A stretch of DNA of 64,000 nt, taken from assembly GCF_045679555.1 (NCBI RefSeq), contig NC_092120.1, positions 11,715,805-11,779,804 of the forward strand, read 5' to 3'. Below, piece by piece: positions 44,777 to 57,518 of this stretch. The notes under the pieces were generated by a model. The model made no database searches and was not told the DNA's origin. It was given only the letters and a program-made list of their open reading frames with translations. How positions within the stretch are numbered: the first letter of the stretch is position 1; each line of letters begins with the position of its first letter. Both the position numbers and the translations under genes were made by a program. The DNA comes from Salvelinus alpinus (Eukaryota > Chordata > Actinopteri > Salmoniformes > Salmonidae).

Positions 44777-47700
44777 CTGCAGGATAACACAGAAACAAAC
44801 TACTATAGCAACTTCTGATCAACTTCAAATTGCTATCTAGCCACTATCTCTAGCCGTCCATCTGCAGTTCAAACAATAACAAAGCGGACACCCCGCCATT
44901 GTTTTGGTAAAAAGCTGAGGGATGAGGCTGGATTAATGTATCCTCTTTCAAATTCCTATGGATGCAAGGACTGACCAACCATGATATCAAAATTATAGTT
45001 TTAACAATGTTTTGAGACAACACAGTGTTTATTTAAATCTACATTGTTTACAAATATTGGAGTAAAACAAGTTTATATTTTGGGTTCTGATGAGTGTTGA
45101 ACTAAGTTCATGAGGTATTTATGAGCTACATACTTCAAGAATCAATTGGTATAAAATCGTTAATTTTAAAGTAAAAAAATGAATGTACCAAACGCAGATT
45201 ACCCCTTTAAGGTACCCGGTAAGTAAAGTAGGCAGGATAAATGTACTAATATGGTCATAGCTCCACCTTGCCTTCTGATAGGTTAGGTAGGTTTTCCATA
45301 ATTTTTTGCTTCAACTAATCTTTAAAACGTATAAAAAGGACCTCAACTCTCCTACAGTAATTCACCTAGGATTATTGATGCCGTTGTCTTTCAGGGAATC
45401 TCCAATGCAAATCTCAGCTCCATTGAGTCTGCTGGGAACACTGTCGACTGTGTTGGTGATGATGATGGAGAACACTTTGTAGGTCTTCAGAAGGTCCACC
45501 CTCCACCAGGCGTTGATGTCCTGTAGAGTGTGGGTGCAGGACCCTCCTATCCAAATAGCGTTGCGATTCCCGTCAATAGCATTGCCTGGAATGCCAAACC
45601 CATACAAAGACGACTGGGTGGCCTTTCCATATAGAGCCACATTATCTCCTGGACAAAATAGAGCATAATGCACATTAACTATCATCTTATCAAACAATAA
45701 TTGGAACTTGTGTAAGCATATTCATGCACTGTAATCATAGAGATGAATGTTTAGACTATGATTACAGAGAATGTAACAACAATTGTACTTATAACACACT
45801 GTTCATAATCTATATATACATATATACATTGGGGAGAACAAGTATTTGATACACTGCCGATTTGGCAGGTTTTCCTACTTACAAAGCATGTAGAGGTCTG
45901 TAATTTTTTATCATAGGTACACTTCAACTGTGAGAGACGCAATCTAAAACAAAAATCCAGAAAATCACATTGTATGATTTTTAAGTAATTAATTTGCATT
46001 TTATTGCATGACATAAGTATTTGATACATCAGAAAAGCAGAACTTAATATTTGGTACAGAAACCTTTGTTTGCAATTACAGAGATCATACGTTTCCTGTA
46101 GCTCTTGACTAGGTTTGCACACACTGCAGCAGGGATTTTGGCCCACTCCTCCATACAGACCTTCTCCAGATCCTTCAGATTTCAGGGCTGTCGCTGGGCA
46201 ATACGGACTTTCAGCTCCCTCCAAAAGATTTTCTACTGGGTTCAGGTCTGGAGACTGGCTAGGCCACTCCAGGAGCTTGAGATGCTTCTTACGGAGCCAC
46301 TCCTTAGTAGCCCTGGCTGTGTGTTTCGGGTCTTTGTCATGCTGGAAAACCCAGCCACGACCCATCTTCAATGCTCTTACTGAGGGAAGGAGGTTGTTGG
46401 CCAAGATCTCACGATACATGGCCCCATCCATCCTCCCCTCAATACGGTGCAGTCGTCCTGTCCCCTTTGCAGAAAAGCATCCCCAAAGAATGATGTTTCC
46501 ACCTTCATGCTTCACGGTTGGGATGGTGTTCTTGGGGTTGTACTCATCCTTCTTCTTCCTCCAAACACGGCGAGTGGAGTTTAGACCAAAAAGCTAAATT
46601 TCTGTCTCATCAGACCACATGACCTTCTCCCATTCCTCCTCTGGATCATCCAGATGGTCATTGGCAAACTTCAGATGGGCCTGGACATGCGCTGGCTTGA
46701 GCAGGGGGACCTTGCGTGCGCTGCAGGATTTTAATCCATGACGGCGTAGTGTGTTACTAATGGTTTTCTTTGAGACTGTGGTCCCAGCTCTCTTCAGGTC
46801 ATTGACCAGGTCCTGCCGTGTAGTTCTGGGCAGATCCCTCACCTTCCTCATGATCATTGATGCCCCACGAGGTGAGATCTTGCATGGAGCTCCAGACCGA
46901 GGGTGATTGACCGTCATCTTGAACTTCTTCCATTTTCTAATAATTGCACCAACAGTTGTTGCCTTCTCACCAAGCTGCTTGCCTATTGTCCTGTAGCCCA
47001 TCCCAGTCTTGTGCAGGTCTACAATTTTATCCCTGATGTCCTTACACAGCTCTCTGGTCTTGGCCATTGTGGAGAGGTTGGAGTCTATTTGATTGAGTGT
47101 GTGGACAGGTGTCTTTTATACAGGTAACGAGTTCAAACAGGTGCAGTTAATACAGGTAATGAGTGGAGAACAGGAGGTCTTCTTAAAGAAAAACTAACAG
47201 GTCTGTGAGAGCCGTAATTCTTACTGGTTGGTAGGTGATCAAATACTTATGTCATGCAATAAAATGCAAATTAATTACTTAAAAATCATACAATGTGATT
47301 TTCTGGACTTTTGTTTAGATTCAGTCTCTCACAGTTGAAGTGTACCTATGATAAACATTACAGACCTCTACATGCTTTGTAAGTAGGAAAACCTGCAAAA
47401 TCGGCAGTGTATTAAATACTTGTTCTCCCCACTGTATATATACACTACTAGTCAAAAGTTCGGACACACCTACTCATTCAAGGGTTTTTCTTTATTTTTT
47501 ACTATTTTCTACATGTAGAATAATAGTGAAGAAATCAAGCTATGAAATAACACATATGGAATCATGTAGTAACCAAAAAAGTGTTAAACAAATCAAAATA
47601 TATTTTAGATTCTTCAAAGTAGCCACTCTTTGCCTTGATGACAGCTTTGCATTCTCTCAACCAGCTACATGACGTAGTCACCTGGAATTATTTTCCACCA

Positions 47701-50700
47701 GTCTTGAAGGAGTTCCCACATATGCTGAGCACTTGATATCTGCTTTTCCTTCACTCTGCGGTCCAACTCATCTCAATTGGGTCTAGGTTGGGTGATTGTG
47801 GAGGCCAGGTCATCTCATGCAGCCCTCCATCACTCTACTTCTTGGTCAAATAGCCCTTACACAGCCTGGAGGTGTGTTTTTGGGTCATTGTCCTGTTGAA
47901 AAACAAATGATAGTCCCACAAGAGCAAACCAGATGGGATGGTGTATCGCTGCAGAATACTGTAGTAGCCATGCTGGCCTTGAATTCTAAATAAATCACAG
48001 ACAGTGTCACCAGAAAAGCACCTCCATACCATCACACCTCCTCCTCCATGCTTCACGGTGGGAACCACACATGCAGAGATCATCCGTTCACCTACTATGC
48101 GTCTCACAAAGACACAGTGGTTGGAACCAAAAATCTCACATTTGGACTCATCAGACCAAAGGACAGATTTCCACCGGTCTAATGTCCATTGCTCATGTTT
48201 CTTGGCCCAAGCAAGTCTCTTCTTATTATTGGTGTCCTTTAGTAGTGGTTTCTTTGCAGCAATTCGACCATGAAGGCCTGATTCACTCAGTCTCCTCTGA
48301 ACAGTTGATGTTGAGATGTGTCTGTTACTTGAACTCTGTGAAGCATTTAATTGGGCTGCAATTTCTGAGGTAACTCTAATGAACTTATCCTCTTCAACAG
48401 AGGTAACTCTGGGTCTTCCTTTCCTGTGGCGGTCCTCATGAGAGCCAGTTTCATCATAGCCCTTGATGGTTTTTGCGACTCCCCTTGAAAAAAAATTCAA
48501 AGTTCTTGACATTTTCCGTATTGACTGACCTTCATGTCTTAAAGTAATGATGGATTGTCGTTTCTCTTTACTTATTTGAGCTGTTATTGCCATAATATGG
48601 ACTTGGTATTTAACCAAATAGGGCTATCTTCTGTATACCACCCCTAACTTGTCACAACACAACTGATTGGCTCAAATGCATTAAGAAGGAAAGAAATTCC
48701 ACAAAATAACTTTTAACAAGGCACACCTGGTGACTACCTCATGAAGCTGGTTGAGAGAATGCCAAGAGTGTGCAAAGCTGTCATCAAGGCAAACGGTTGC
48801 TACTTTGAAGAATATCAAATATAAAATCTATTTTTGTTTAACACCTTTTTGGTTACTACATGATTCCATATGTGTTATTTCATAGTTTTGATGTCTTCTC
48901 TATTATTCTACAATGTAGAAAATAGAACAAATAAAGAAAAACCCTGGAATGAGTAGGTGTGTCATGAGCTGGCGAACACCCAGAGAAATGATTATATGAA
49001 GAGGTGCTGACTAACGGCGAATAAACTATAAGCTCTAAAAAATAATAAAGAGAGCCACACACTCCATATACTGTATAAACTCCCAGTCATTTTTGGGGTA
49101 AATCACCAACGTTTCGGCATCACTGTGCCTTCTTCAGAGTAATGTTATGAATGCTTGAACCAGGTTATGTAGACAAACAGTGCAATTAATGCAACCAGTG
49201 ACAATAGTGAGGGGTGTGTCATAATTATTATGTTTATTAGAATGAATTGAGTGAAACTGTTAAAAAACAATTGTTTATAGCATATTGAATATATTAGGCT
49301 ATTGTTATCATACGTGTCGAGCCACTGAGGTATCAGGCAGCAGTGGTGAGAGAGGCACTGATTTAGGTGAGGGATCAAACCAAAGACCCTATGATAAAGA
49401 TTGATGCCCAGTCCTTGTCAGAGGAGGTGGGATCATACCGCTTCAGCATCTGTACAGTGGTGTGGTATGACATCTTTAGCCAGATCCAACATGTGAGCAA
49501 GCTGATGCAGTCTCCCAGTATGCATGTGGATGTTGCAGTCTTCTCAGAAAGACAGAGAGAGGTCTCAGCGACTACAGGGCCACAGGCTTTATGACTGCAC
49601 AAACGTCAGCCAAGGATATTTGCGAGGGTATGAATGTAAAGGCCGTTCTACCACAAAAAAGGCAGAGGTCCACAAAACGGCACTTTTCATACAAATCTTT
49701 TGATGAGCCTTTGAGTGATGCCCTGAAGAAGCTGGAGGTGACATTGTTCAACGTCGTTGTTGATGCTGCAACCTCAGCCCTTCAGGAAAGATTTTCCACA
49801 TTGGAAAATGTGGGAGAGAAGTGCTGTCAACCTTCCAAAGTCTCTCAAATGAGGAGCTGACAGAACAATGTGAGGCCCTCAGTGTAACACTGCACTATAA
49901 AGAACACTCAGACTTGGACGGCAGAGAGCTTGCACAGGAACTGAAGAACTTGCCTGACTTGCCTTCGAAGACCATGACCCTGCTTGAGCTGCTGATATTT
50001 ATACACGAAAGGGAGTTCTCAGAAATGTATCCAAATTTGTGGACTGCTCTCATATTTTGTCTTACTCTTCCAGTGACCGTAGCTGAAGCAGAGAGGAGCT
50101 TGTCAAAGCTGAAGCTCATCAAATCCTACCTGAGGTCCACCATGCCACAGGAACGCCTTAGTGGCCTTGCTGTCATCAGTATTAACCATGCAATTGTTGG
50201 GCAGATTTCTTATGAGGATGTAATTAATGACTTTGCATCAAGGAAGGCAAGAAAGGTCAGGGTTTAGATGGCAGTTGTGCAATTTAGTTTGTGTGTTTCT
50301 TGTTTGAAGTGCATTAGTGTAATAATCAGGTTCTCTTCTTCATAAGTGTGTTATTCTATTTGTGTATTTGTGTGATATAGGATTTGTGCAATTTAGTTTT
50401 ATTTGTGTGGTTTTTGTTAGCAATAGGATAATAGTGTAATAATTCGATTCTCTTTTTTATTTATATACTACAATTTGTTTATATTTGTCTTTGTTGCTTC
50501 TTTTTGATATATTTTATGATTATTTATTTTGTGTTGTTCCAAATGTCTGAATAAAAATGACAGTTAAGGGGCGCTGAAGGGGAGGTTCGCCCAGGGAGCC
50601 ATACAAGCTAGAACCGCCACTGTTGGTACAGTATAAGTAAAATACACTGCTCAAAAAAATAAAGGGAACACTTAAACAACACAATGTAACTCCAAGTCAA

Positions 50701-53007
50701 TCACACTTCTGTGAAATCAAACTGTCCACTTAGGAAGCAACACTGATTGACAATAAATTTCACATGCTGTTGTGCAAATGGAATAGACAAAAGGTGGAAA
50801 TTATAGGCAATTAGCAAGACACCCCCAATAAAGGAATGGTTCTGCAGGTGGTGACCACAGACCACTTCTCAGTTCCTATGCTTCCTGGCTGATGTTTTGG
50901 TCACTTTTGAATGCTGGCGGTGCTTTCACTCTAGTGGTAGCATGAGACGGAGTCTACAACCCACACAAGTGGCTCAGGTAGTGCAGTTCATCCAGGATGG
51001 CACATCAATGCGAGCTGTGGCAAAAAGGTTTGCTGTGTCTGTCAGCGTAGTGTCCAGAGCATGGAGGCGCTACCAGGAGACAGGCCAGTACATCAGGAGA
51101 CGTGGAGGAGGCCGTAGGAGGGCAACAACCCAGCAGCAGGACCGCTACCTCCGCCTTTGTGCAAGGAGGTGCACTGCCAGAGCCCTGCAAAATGACCTCC
51201 AGCAGGCCACAAATTTGCATGTGTCAGCATATGGTCTCACAAGGGTTCTGAGGATCTCATCTCGGTACCTAATGGCAGTCAGGCTACCTCTGGCGAGCAC
51301 ATGGAGGGCTGTGCGGCCCCACAAAGAAATGCCACCCCACACCATGACTGACCCACCGCCAAACCGGTCATGCTGGAGGATGTTGCAGGCAGCAGAACGT
51401 TCTCCACGGCGTCTCCAGACTCTGTCACGTCTGTCACATGTTCTCATGTGCTCAGTGTGAACCTGCTTTCATCTGTGAAGAGCACAGGGCACCAGTGGCA
51501 AATTTGCCAATCTTGGTGTTCTCTGGCAAATGCCAAACATCCTGCACGGTGTTGGGCTGTAAGCACAACCCCCACCTGTGGACGTCGGGCCCTCATACCA
51601 CCCTCATGGAGTCTGTTTCTGACCGTTTGAGCAGACACATGCACATTTGTGGCCTGCTGGAGGTCATTTTGCAGGGCTCTGGCAGTGCACCTCCTTGCAC
51701 AAAGGCGGAGGTAGCGGTCCTGCTGCTGGGTTGTTGCCCTCCTACGGCCTCCTCCACGTCTCCTGATGTACTGGCCTGTCTCCTGGTAGCGCCTCCATGC
51801 TCTGGACACTACGCTGACAGACACAGCAAACCTTTTTGCCACAGCTCGCATTGATGTGCCATCCTGGATGAACTGCACTACCTGAGCCACTTGTGTGGGT
51901 TGTAGACTCCGTCTCATGCTACCACTAGAGTGAAAGCACCGCCAGCATTCAAAAGTGACCAAAACATCAGCCAGGAAGCATAGGAACTGAGAAGTGGTCT
52001 GTGGTCACCACCTGCAGAACCATTCCTTTATTGGGGGTGTCTTGCTAATTGCCTATAATTTCCACCTTTTGTCTATTCCATTTGCACAACAGCATGTGAA
52101 ATTTATTGTCAATCAGTGTTGCTTCCTAAGTGGACAGTTTGATTTCAAAGAAGTGTGATTGACTTGGAGTTACATTGTGTTGTTTAAGTGTTCCCTTTAT
52201 TTTTTTGAGCAGTGTATATGAATATAAGTTCTGACCAGTTGGGGCAAGGTAGCCGTAAACCTCCACTTCACAGAGTGTCAGAAGTCTATGCTGGCCTGGT
52301 AGAACCACAATCACATAACGTCCTTCGAAACTTGGGTCAAAAGCCAGGGTGAGAGAACTGCCGGCTGGAACGGAGGAAATTGTTTGAGCCCTGGAGACAG
52401 AAATGGGTTTTTACTGACCTCTGTCAAGATACTGCATCATATGCTATATAACTTTATTTAAACTAAATAAACAAGACACAGGAGATGATATGCTGATATC
52501 TACAACTGTGCCTGTGTTCTGGTGGTAACCTGTGAGTGGGGTTGAAACTTTTCACCAGCATTGCTTGATTCTATCTGTCCTGCCTGCATGGGTTTTTATC
52601 TACAGTATGTCCACTATGTATATTCTGGTCACTCTAATTGAGTTCTTCATGGACATAAACAGTAACAACACATTGTAAATGCAACTTAAAAAACCACAGT
52701 ATCTTGACTCACAGAGGGTTATGAATGCCATTGTCCACTAAAGAATTTCCTATTCGTATCTCAGCCCCGTTAAGTCTCTCAGGAACAGCATCCCCTCTGT
52801 TGGTGACGGTGATGGAGGTGACTATGTAGGTATCAAGCAGGTCCACTCTCCACCAGGGGTTAGTGGATTCCTCAGTGGCAGTGCAGGACCCATGATGAAA
52901 ATGTGAATCGCGGTTCCCATCAATGGCATTGGAGGCATGACTGTAACCGTGCCATATGCTCTCAATGAGGTCTGACTGTGTAGCTTTTCCACGCAAGGCA
53001 AGATTTC
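44605..53007 (-). CDS. F-type lectin (fucolectin) locus A, two domains (partial)
   Basis: Four minus-strand exons join in phase: 53007-52713, 52390-52236, 45648-45366, 44776-44605, ending TAA at 44607-44605. They encode two tandem F-type lectin domains, an arrangement known from fish fucose-binding lectins. The usual family role is binding fucosylated glycans in blood or mucus. No signal-peptide exon was found between 53007 and the repeat-filled region upstream, so the 5' end is missing or further away. The intron between domains (45649-52235) carries two Tc1 elements, a hAT relic and a fold-back element. No stop or frameshift is seen in these exons, but both sugar sites are altered. Confidence 0.78.
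44875..45210. mobile_element. MITE, diverged relative of 31874-32224
   Basis: Reverse orientation; ends GCAGATTACCCCTTTAA, with inner phrases (GATGCAAGGACTGACCA, GTTTATATTTTGGGTTCTGA) mirroring the first copy. Both copies sit in introns of the two lectin loci. Left edge approximate. Confidence 0.6.
45366..45648 (-). CDS. Locus A N-half lectin exon 2
   Basis: Encodes [39 protein letters not shown] and [19 protein letters not shown]. The contact His is kept at normal spacing, but the first Arg is Thr (NTVDSVPSR). Donor GTGAAT. Confidence 0.85.
45837..47434 (-). mobile_element. Tc1/mariner transposon, decayed
   Basis: About 1.6 kb flanked by TA, ends CATTGGGGAGAACAAGTATT and its mirror TACTTGTTCTCCCCACTG. 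Related to, but distinct from, the element at 32716. Abuts another Tc1 across a TATATATA stretch. Confidence 0.88.
46044..47067 (-). pseudogene. Tc1 transposase pseudogene
   Basis: Starts [27 protein letters not shown] is followed at once by a stop at 46594-46596. The frame continues with [38 protein letters not shown] and [10 protein letters not shown], where a second frameshift occurs; ends near 46044. At least two disabling changes. Confidence 0.85.
47443..48963 (-). mobile_element. Tc1-type element, right end truncated
   Basis: Left end CACTACTAGTCAAAAGTTCG next to TA. The right end stops at GAGTAGGTGTGTC without the outermost about 20 bases of the TIR. Same family as the fold-back element at 26106. 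Confidence 0.82.
47835..48593 (-). pseudogene. Tc1 transposase pseudogene (second family)
   Basis: Encodes [52 protein letters not shown] and [16 protein letters not shown] frameshift falls just before the second catalytic Asp (QDNDPKHTS is out of frame), and the C-terminal catalytic part is mostly deleted. Confidence 0.83.
48964..49366. other. Repeat-derived spacer
   Basis: Holds the phrase ACCAACGTTTCGGCATCACT followed by TGCCTTCTTCAGAG, which reads as a dispersed repeat. No gene recognised. Confidence 0.45.
49367..50622 (+). pseudogene. hAT-family transposase relic with right terminal end
   Basis: Three frames connect: [20 protein letters not shown], then [20 protein letters not shown], then [20 protein letters not shown] and the hAT dimerisation region [20 protein letters not shown] with [10 protein letters not shown], stop at 50265. 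Two frameshifts (about 49590 and 49830). The right end reads GAACCGCCACTG at 50611-50622, a hAT-type terminus. The 5' half of the gene and the left end are not seen. Confidence 0.8.
50645..52214. mobile_element. Fold-back Tc1/mariner-like element
   Basis: Flanked by TA. Both ends carry CACTGCTCAAAAAAATAAAG. From each end the element reads inward through the same 5' part of a transposase gene ([20 protein letters not shown]; a helix-turn-helix region [20 protein letters not shown]). The minus-strand copy runs about 990 bp and includes [13 protein letters not shown] and [20 protein letters not shown]. The plus-strand copy is about 580 bp. They meet near 51220-51235. The catalytic C-terminal half is absent. 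Confidence 0.85.
52236..52390 (-). CDS. Locus A C-half lectin exon 1
   Basis: Encodes [37 protein letters not shown] and [11 protein letters not shown]. Acceptor CTGTCTCCAG. The donor G/GTCAGA is weak; the fold-back element starts 21 bp beyond it. Confidence 0.8.
52713..53007 (-). CDS. Locus A N-half lectin exon 1
   Basis: Encodes [39 protein letters not shown] and [20 protein letters not shown]. Acceptor TTTCCCTGCAG, donor [14 protein letters not shown] keeps R-x-D-x4-R, but the contact His is Ala (SCTA). Confidence 0.85.
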
Positions 53008-54363
53008 CTGCAGGGAAACATATCATTGAGTGAGTATAGAGGAGCAATTTAATGATGCTGTCAAAACAGAATAAACACGTGTTCTAATCTGCTGATAGTC
53101 CGGGGCTTTAGCAAAAAAAACAAATGTTTGGATATACTGTTAATTCAGTAACCAGATTGTTAGCTAACTAGCTAATGCGGTTACATGACTGAACAAGGTG
53201 TAAACAAATGCCCGACAGTATGCTCGGTAATATGAGTCATATCTTTTTATCTGTTTGTGCTAGAAACAATCTGTTTTCACTGTAGTAATGGTTCTGACTC
53301 TGCTTTCATAATGACAATGAAAGCAGAGTAACTTGATGACTGTGCCTGGTTTTGGTCAAGCGTGCTGCCTTCAAGAATGAGTCTGCTGTTTCTGAAGTTG
53401 GCAACCCCAGCATGGGCATACTGTACCCAGCATCTTACAACTTTCCCTGTTGGTCCCTTACCATTTTTCCTCAGGACATCTTTTTTATCTGAATAGCTAG
53501 ATATAATTAATATTGAATGTAGGCTGTTGTACATAGCCGCGGGAAGAAGGGGTCCTGGGGGTGCTGCAGCAGCCCCTGAAAAATCTGAATAAAATATATA
53601 TAAAGATGTATTTTTTTCACAAAAGTAGGGCACTGGGCCTTTACAACTCTTGTATTTAATATTGCAGCAACACAAAACTAAAATTGTCCCTGTAATCAAA
53701 ATGACATGGAAAAGATGTCTAAAATAATATTTTCCAGACATTGAAGTTAGGTTAAATTTCGGTTCTGAATGAAAGGTGGAAATATGTATTTTCCGGACAA
53801 TGAAATCAGGTTCATTTTTAGTTCTAAATTAAAGTTGAAAATATGTAGTTTATAGACGTCTATGTTTGGACCAAATCAAGGCTGGTCCAGACTGGACAAA
53901 ATCTGAACCAAACAGTAATCTATGATTGGTTTAGATTTCCGGACCAGACCAAAAATCTACGTCCATGGACGTTGAAATCAAAGCCAGTCTGGCCTGTACC
54001 AAAAAAAGACTGCTGTCCTGTTTTTAGGAAATGTTGTTTGTTGTGGCTTACAAGCAGGTCAGCCACAAAGGGGAGAATTGTCGAGGCCTGGTGACAGATG
54101 GAGTCTACATCACGAGGTGATGGCTCCCTCTGCTGGACGTGCCAGGTCTCGACGAGCTCACCGGCCAGGACTAATTGGTGCTGATTGTGCTTTGTGAGTA
54201 ATCAAGGGGCTGATTGCTCACCAGGTGGACGAGTCCCATAAAGCTGCCAGGAGAGCAGCACACGGGGAAGGTGACTGGGGGAAGAGAGGTTACTCCCGTA
54301 TAGTCGTGCGCAGTCCTAGAGGTAATGGAGGGAGCTCAGTTTTGTTCCCCCCAGGATACAGCA
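53008..54363. other. Unassigned stretch upstream of lectin locus A
   Basis: No signal-peptide exon for locus A was found on the minus strand. The part at 53500-53990 (ATAGCCGCGGGAAGAAGGGG, ATCTACGTCCATGGACGTTG) looks like dispersed repeat fragments. The minus-strand ORF near 53277-53741 has no recognised domain and is not supported as a gene. Confidence 0.45.
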
Positions 54364-54551
54364 AGACCCCGGCACCCATCAAATCAAACTTTATTTGTTA
54401 CATGCGCCGAATACAAGTGTAGACCTTACCGTGAAATGCTTACTTACAACCCCTTAACAAACAGTGCAGTTCAAGAAGAGTTAAGAAAACATTTACCAAA
54501 TAAACTAAAGTTAAAAATAATAAAAGTAACAACATAACAATAACAATCTAC

Positions 54552-54652
54552 ATCTGCATTGCTTGATGTTTGTGGTTTTAGGCTGGGTTTTTGTATAGCA
54601 CTTTGTGACATCGGCTGATGTAAAAAGGGCTTTATAAATACATTTAATTGAC
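54552..54652 (+). mobile_element. SINE-like 3' fragment
   Basis: TCTGCATTGCTTGATGTTTG through GGGCTTTATAAATACATTTA interrupts the LINE 3' region. It resembles the tail of a dispersed salmonid retroposon; no head is present. Confidence 0.5.
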
Positions 54653-54757
54653 TGATTGAGGTAATTTGAACATGTCGGTATGGGTGAAGTGACTGTTCAT
54701 AGATAATAAACAGCGAGTAGCAGCAGTGTAGGCCATTTGATTAGTTGTTCAGTGGTC

Positions 54758-56566
54758 TTATGGCTTGGGGGTAGAAGCTGTTAAGGAGCCTTTTGGTCCT
54801 AGACTTGGTGCTCCGGTACCGCTTGCTGTGCGGTAGCAGAGAAAACAGTCTAGGGTGACTGGACAGGGTGACTGGAGTCTGACAATTTTATGGGCTTTCC
54901 TCTGACACCGCCTATTATATAGGTCCTGGATTGCAGGAAGCTTGGCCCCAGTGATGCACTGGGCCGTACGCATTACGCTCTGTAGCGCCTTACGGTCAGA
55001 TGGTGAGCAGTTGCCATACCAGGCGAGATGCTCTCGATGGTGCAGCTGTAAAACTTTTTGAGGATCTGGGGACCCATGCCAAATCTTTTCAGTCTCCTGA
55101 GGGGGAAAAGGTTTTGTCGTGCCCTCTTCACGACTGTCTTAGTGTGTTTGGACCATGATAGATCATTGGTGATGTGGACACCAAGGAACTTGAATCTCTC
55201 GACCCGCTCCACTACAGCCCCGTTGATGTTAATGGGGGCCTGTTCGTCCTGCCTTTTCCTGTAGTCCATGATCAGCTCCTTTGTCTTGCTCACATTGAGG
55301 GCGAGGTTGCTGTCCTGGCACCACACTGCCAGTTCTCTGACCTCCTCCCTGTAGGCTGTCTCATTGTTGTAGGTGGTCAGGCCTACCACTGTTGTGTTGT
55401 AAGCAAACTTAATGATGGTGTTGGAGTTGTGTTTGGCCACGCAGTCGTGGGTGAACAGAGATTACAGGAGGGGACTAAGGACACACCCCTGAGGGGCCCC
55501 AGTGTTGAGGATCAGCGTGGCAGATGTGTTGTTGCCTACACTTACTACCTGGGAGTGGCCTGTCAGGAAGTCCAGGATCCAGTTGCAGAGGGAGGTGTTT
55601 AGTCCCAGGGTCCTTAGCTTAGTGATGAGCTTCGTGGGCACTATGGTGTTGAACGCTGAGCTATAGTCAATGAACAGCATTCTCACATAGGTGTTCCATT
55701 TGTCCAGGTGGGAAAGCGCATTGTGGAGTGCGATTGAGATTGCATCATCTGTGGATCTGTTGGTGCGGTATGTGAATTGGAGTGGGTCTAGAGTATCTGG
55801 GAGGATGCTGTTGATGTGAGCCATGACCAGCCTTTCAAAGCACTTCATGGCCACCGACGTGAGTGCTACGGGGAGGTAATAATTTAGGCATGTTACCTTC
55901 GCTTCCTTGGGCACAGGGACTATGGTGGTCTGCTTGAAACATGTAGGTATTACAGACTCAGTCAGGGAGAGGTTGAAAATGTCAGTGAAGACACTTGCCA
56001 GTTGGTCCGTGCATGCTTTGAGTACACGTCCTGGTAATCCATCTGGCCCCGCGGCTTTGTGAATGTTGACCTGTTTAAAGGTCTGCTCACATCGGCTACC
56101 GAGAGCGTTATCACACAGTCATCCAGAACAGCTGGTGCTTCAGTGTTGCATGCCTCGAAGCGAGCGTAAAAGGCATTTCGCTCGTCTAGTAGGCTCGCAT
56201 CACTGGGCGGCTCTCGTCTGGATTTCCCTTTGTAGTCACACACAAGCCCTGCCACATCCGACGAGTGTCAGAGCCGGTGTAGTAGGATTCAGTCTTAATC
56301 CAGTATTGATGCTTTGCTTGTTTGATGGTTCGTCTAAGGCCATAGCGGGATTTCTTATAGGCATCCGGATTATATATAGGTGTCCGCTCCTTGAAAGCGG
56401 CAGCTCTAGACTTTTGCTCGATGCGGATGTTGCCTGTAATCGACGGCTTCTGGTTGGGACATGTACGCATGGTCACTGTGGGGACGACGTCGTCGATGCC
56501 CTTATTGATGGAGCCGATGACTGAGGTGGTATACTCCTCAATGCCATTGGATGAATCCCGGATCAT
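54758..56566 (-). pseudogene. LINE reverse transcriptase, broken
   Basis: Order on the minus strand: [104 protein letters not shown], then FAYNTTVVGL where the catalytic motif should be F/YADD. That loss, plus frameshifts at several joints, makes it inactive. Confidence 0.85.
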
Positions 56567-57518
56567 ATTCCAGTCTGTGCTAGCAAAACAGTCCTGTAGT
56601 GTAGCATTCCAGTCCTGTAGTGTAGCATGACCACTTCCGTATTGAGCGAGTCTATGGTGCTTCCTGCTTTAGTTTTTGCTTGTATGCAGGAATCAGGAGG
56701 ATAGAATTATGGTCAGATTTGCCAAATGGAGGGCGGGGGAGAGCTTTGTATGCATCTCTATGTGGAATAAAGGTGGTCTAGAGTTTTTTTTCCTCTGGTT
56801 GCACATGTGACATGCTGGAAAATGTGGTAGAACTGATTTAAGTTTGCCTGCATTAAAGTCCCCAGCCACTAAGAGCGCCGCTTCTGGATGAGCATTTTCT
56901 TGTTTGCTTAAGGCCTTATAGAGTTGGTTGAATGCGTTCTTAGTGCCTGCGGTCCGTGTTGGTAAATAGGCGGCTAAGAATAACAGTTGAGAACTCTCTT
57001 GGTAGATAGTGTGGTCTACAGCTTATCATAAGGTACTCTACCTCAGGCGCGCAATACCTCAAGACTTCTTTAATATTAGACATTACTCACCAGCTGTTAT
57101 TGACAAAAAGACTCACACCCCCACCCCCACCCCTCGTCTTACCAGACGTAGCTTCTCTGTTCTGCCAGTGCATTGAAAATGACAGCTCTATATTATCCGT
57201 GTCGTCGTTTTTAAGTTTTTAATGTCCCGTTGGTAGGATAATCATAATCGTAGATAATCAATTTTATTTTACAATGATTACTTTAGTAAGTAGAATTGAT
57301 GGCAGTGGGAGTTTACTCGCTCGCCTACGGAGTCTCAAAAGGCAGCCCGATCTGTGTCATCTCTTCCTCTGTCTTTTTTTCATGCAAATGACGTGGATCT
57401 GGGCTTGTTTCTGGGAGAGCAGTATATCTTTCTCATCGGACTCGTTAAAGGAAAAAGCTTCTTCCAGTTCGTGGTGAGTAATCCCAGTTCTGATGTCCAG
57501 AAGTTATTTTCTGTCATA

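Noticed and set aside
53277-53741. Minus-strand ORF as the missing signal exon or a separate gene upstream of lectin locus A
   Set aside because: No recognised domain, no suitable phase-1 donor at the right place, and repeat-like phrases within it.
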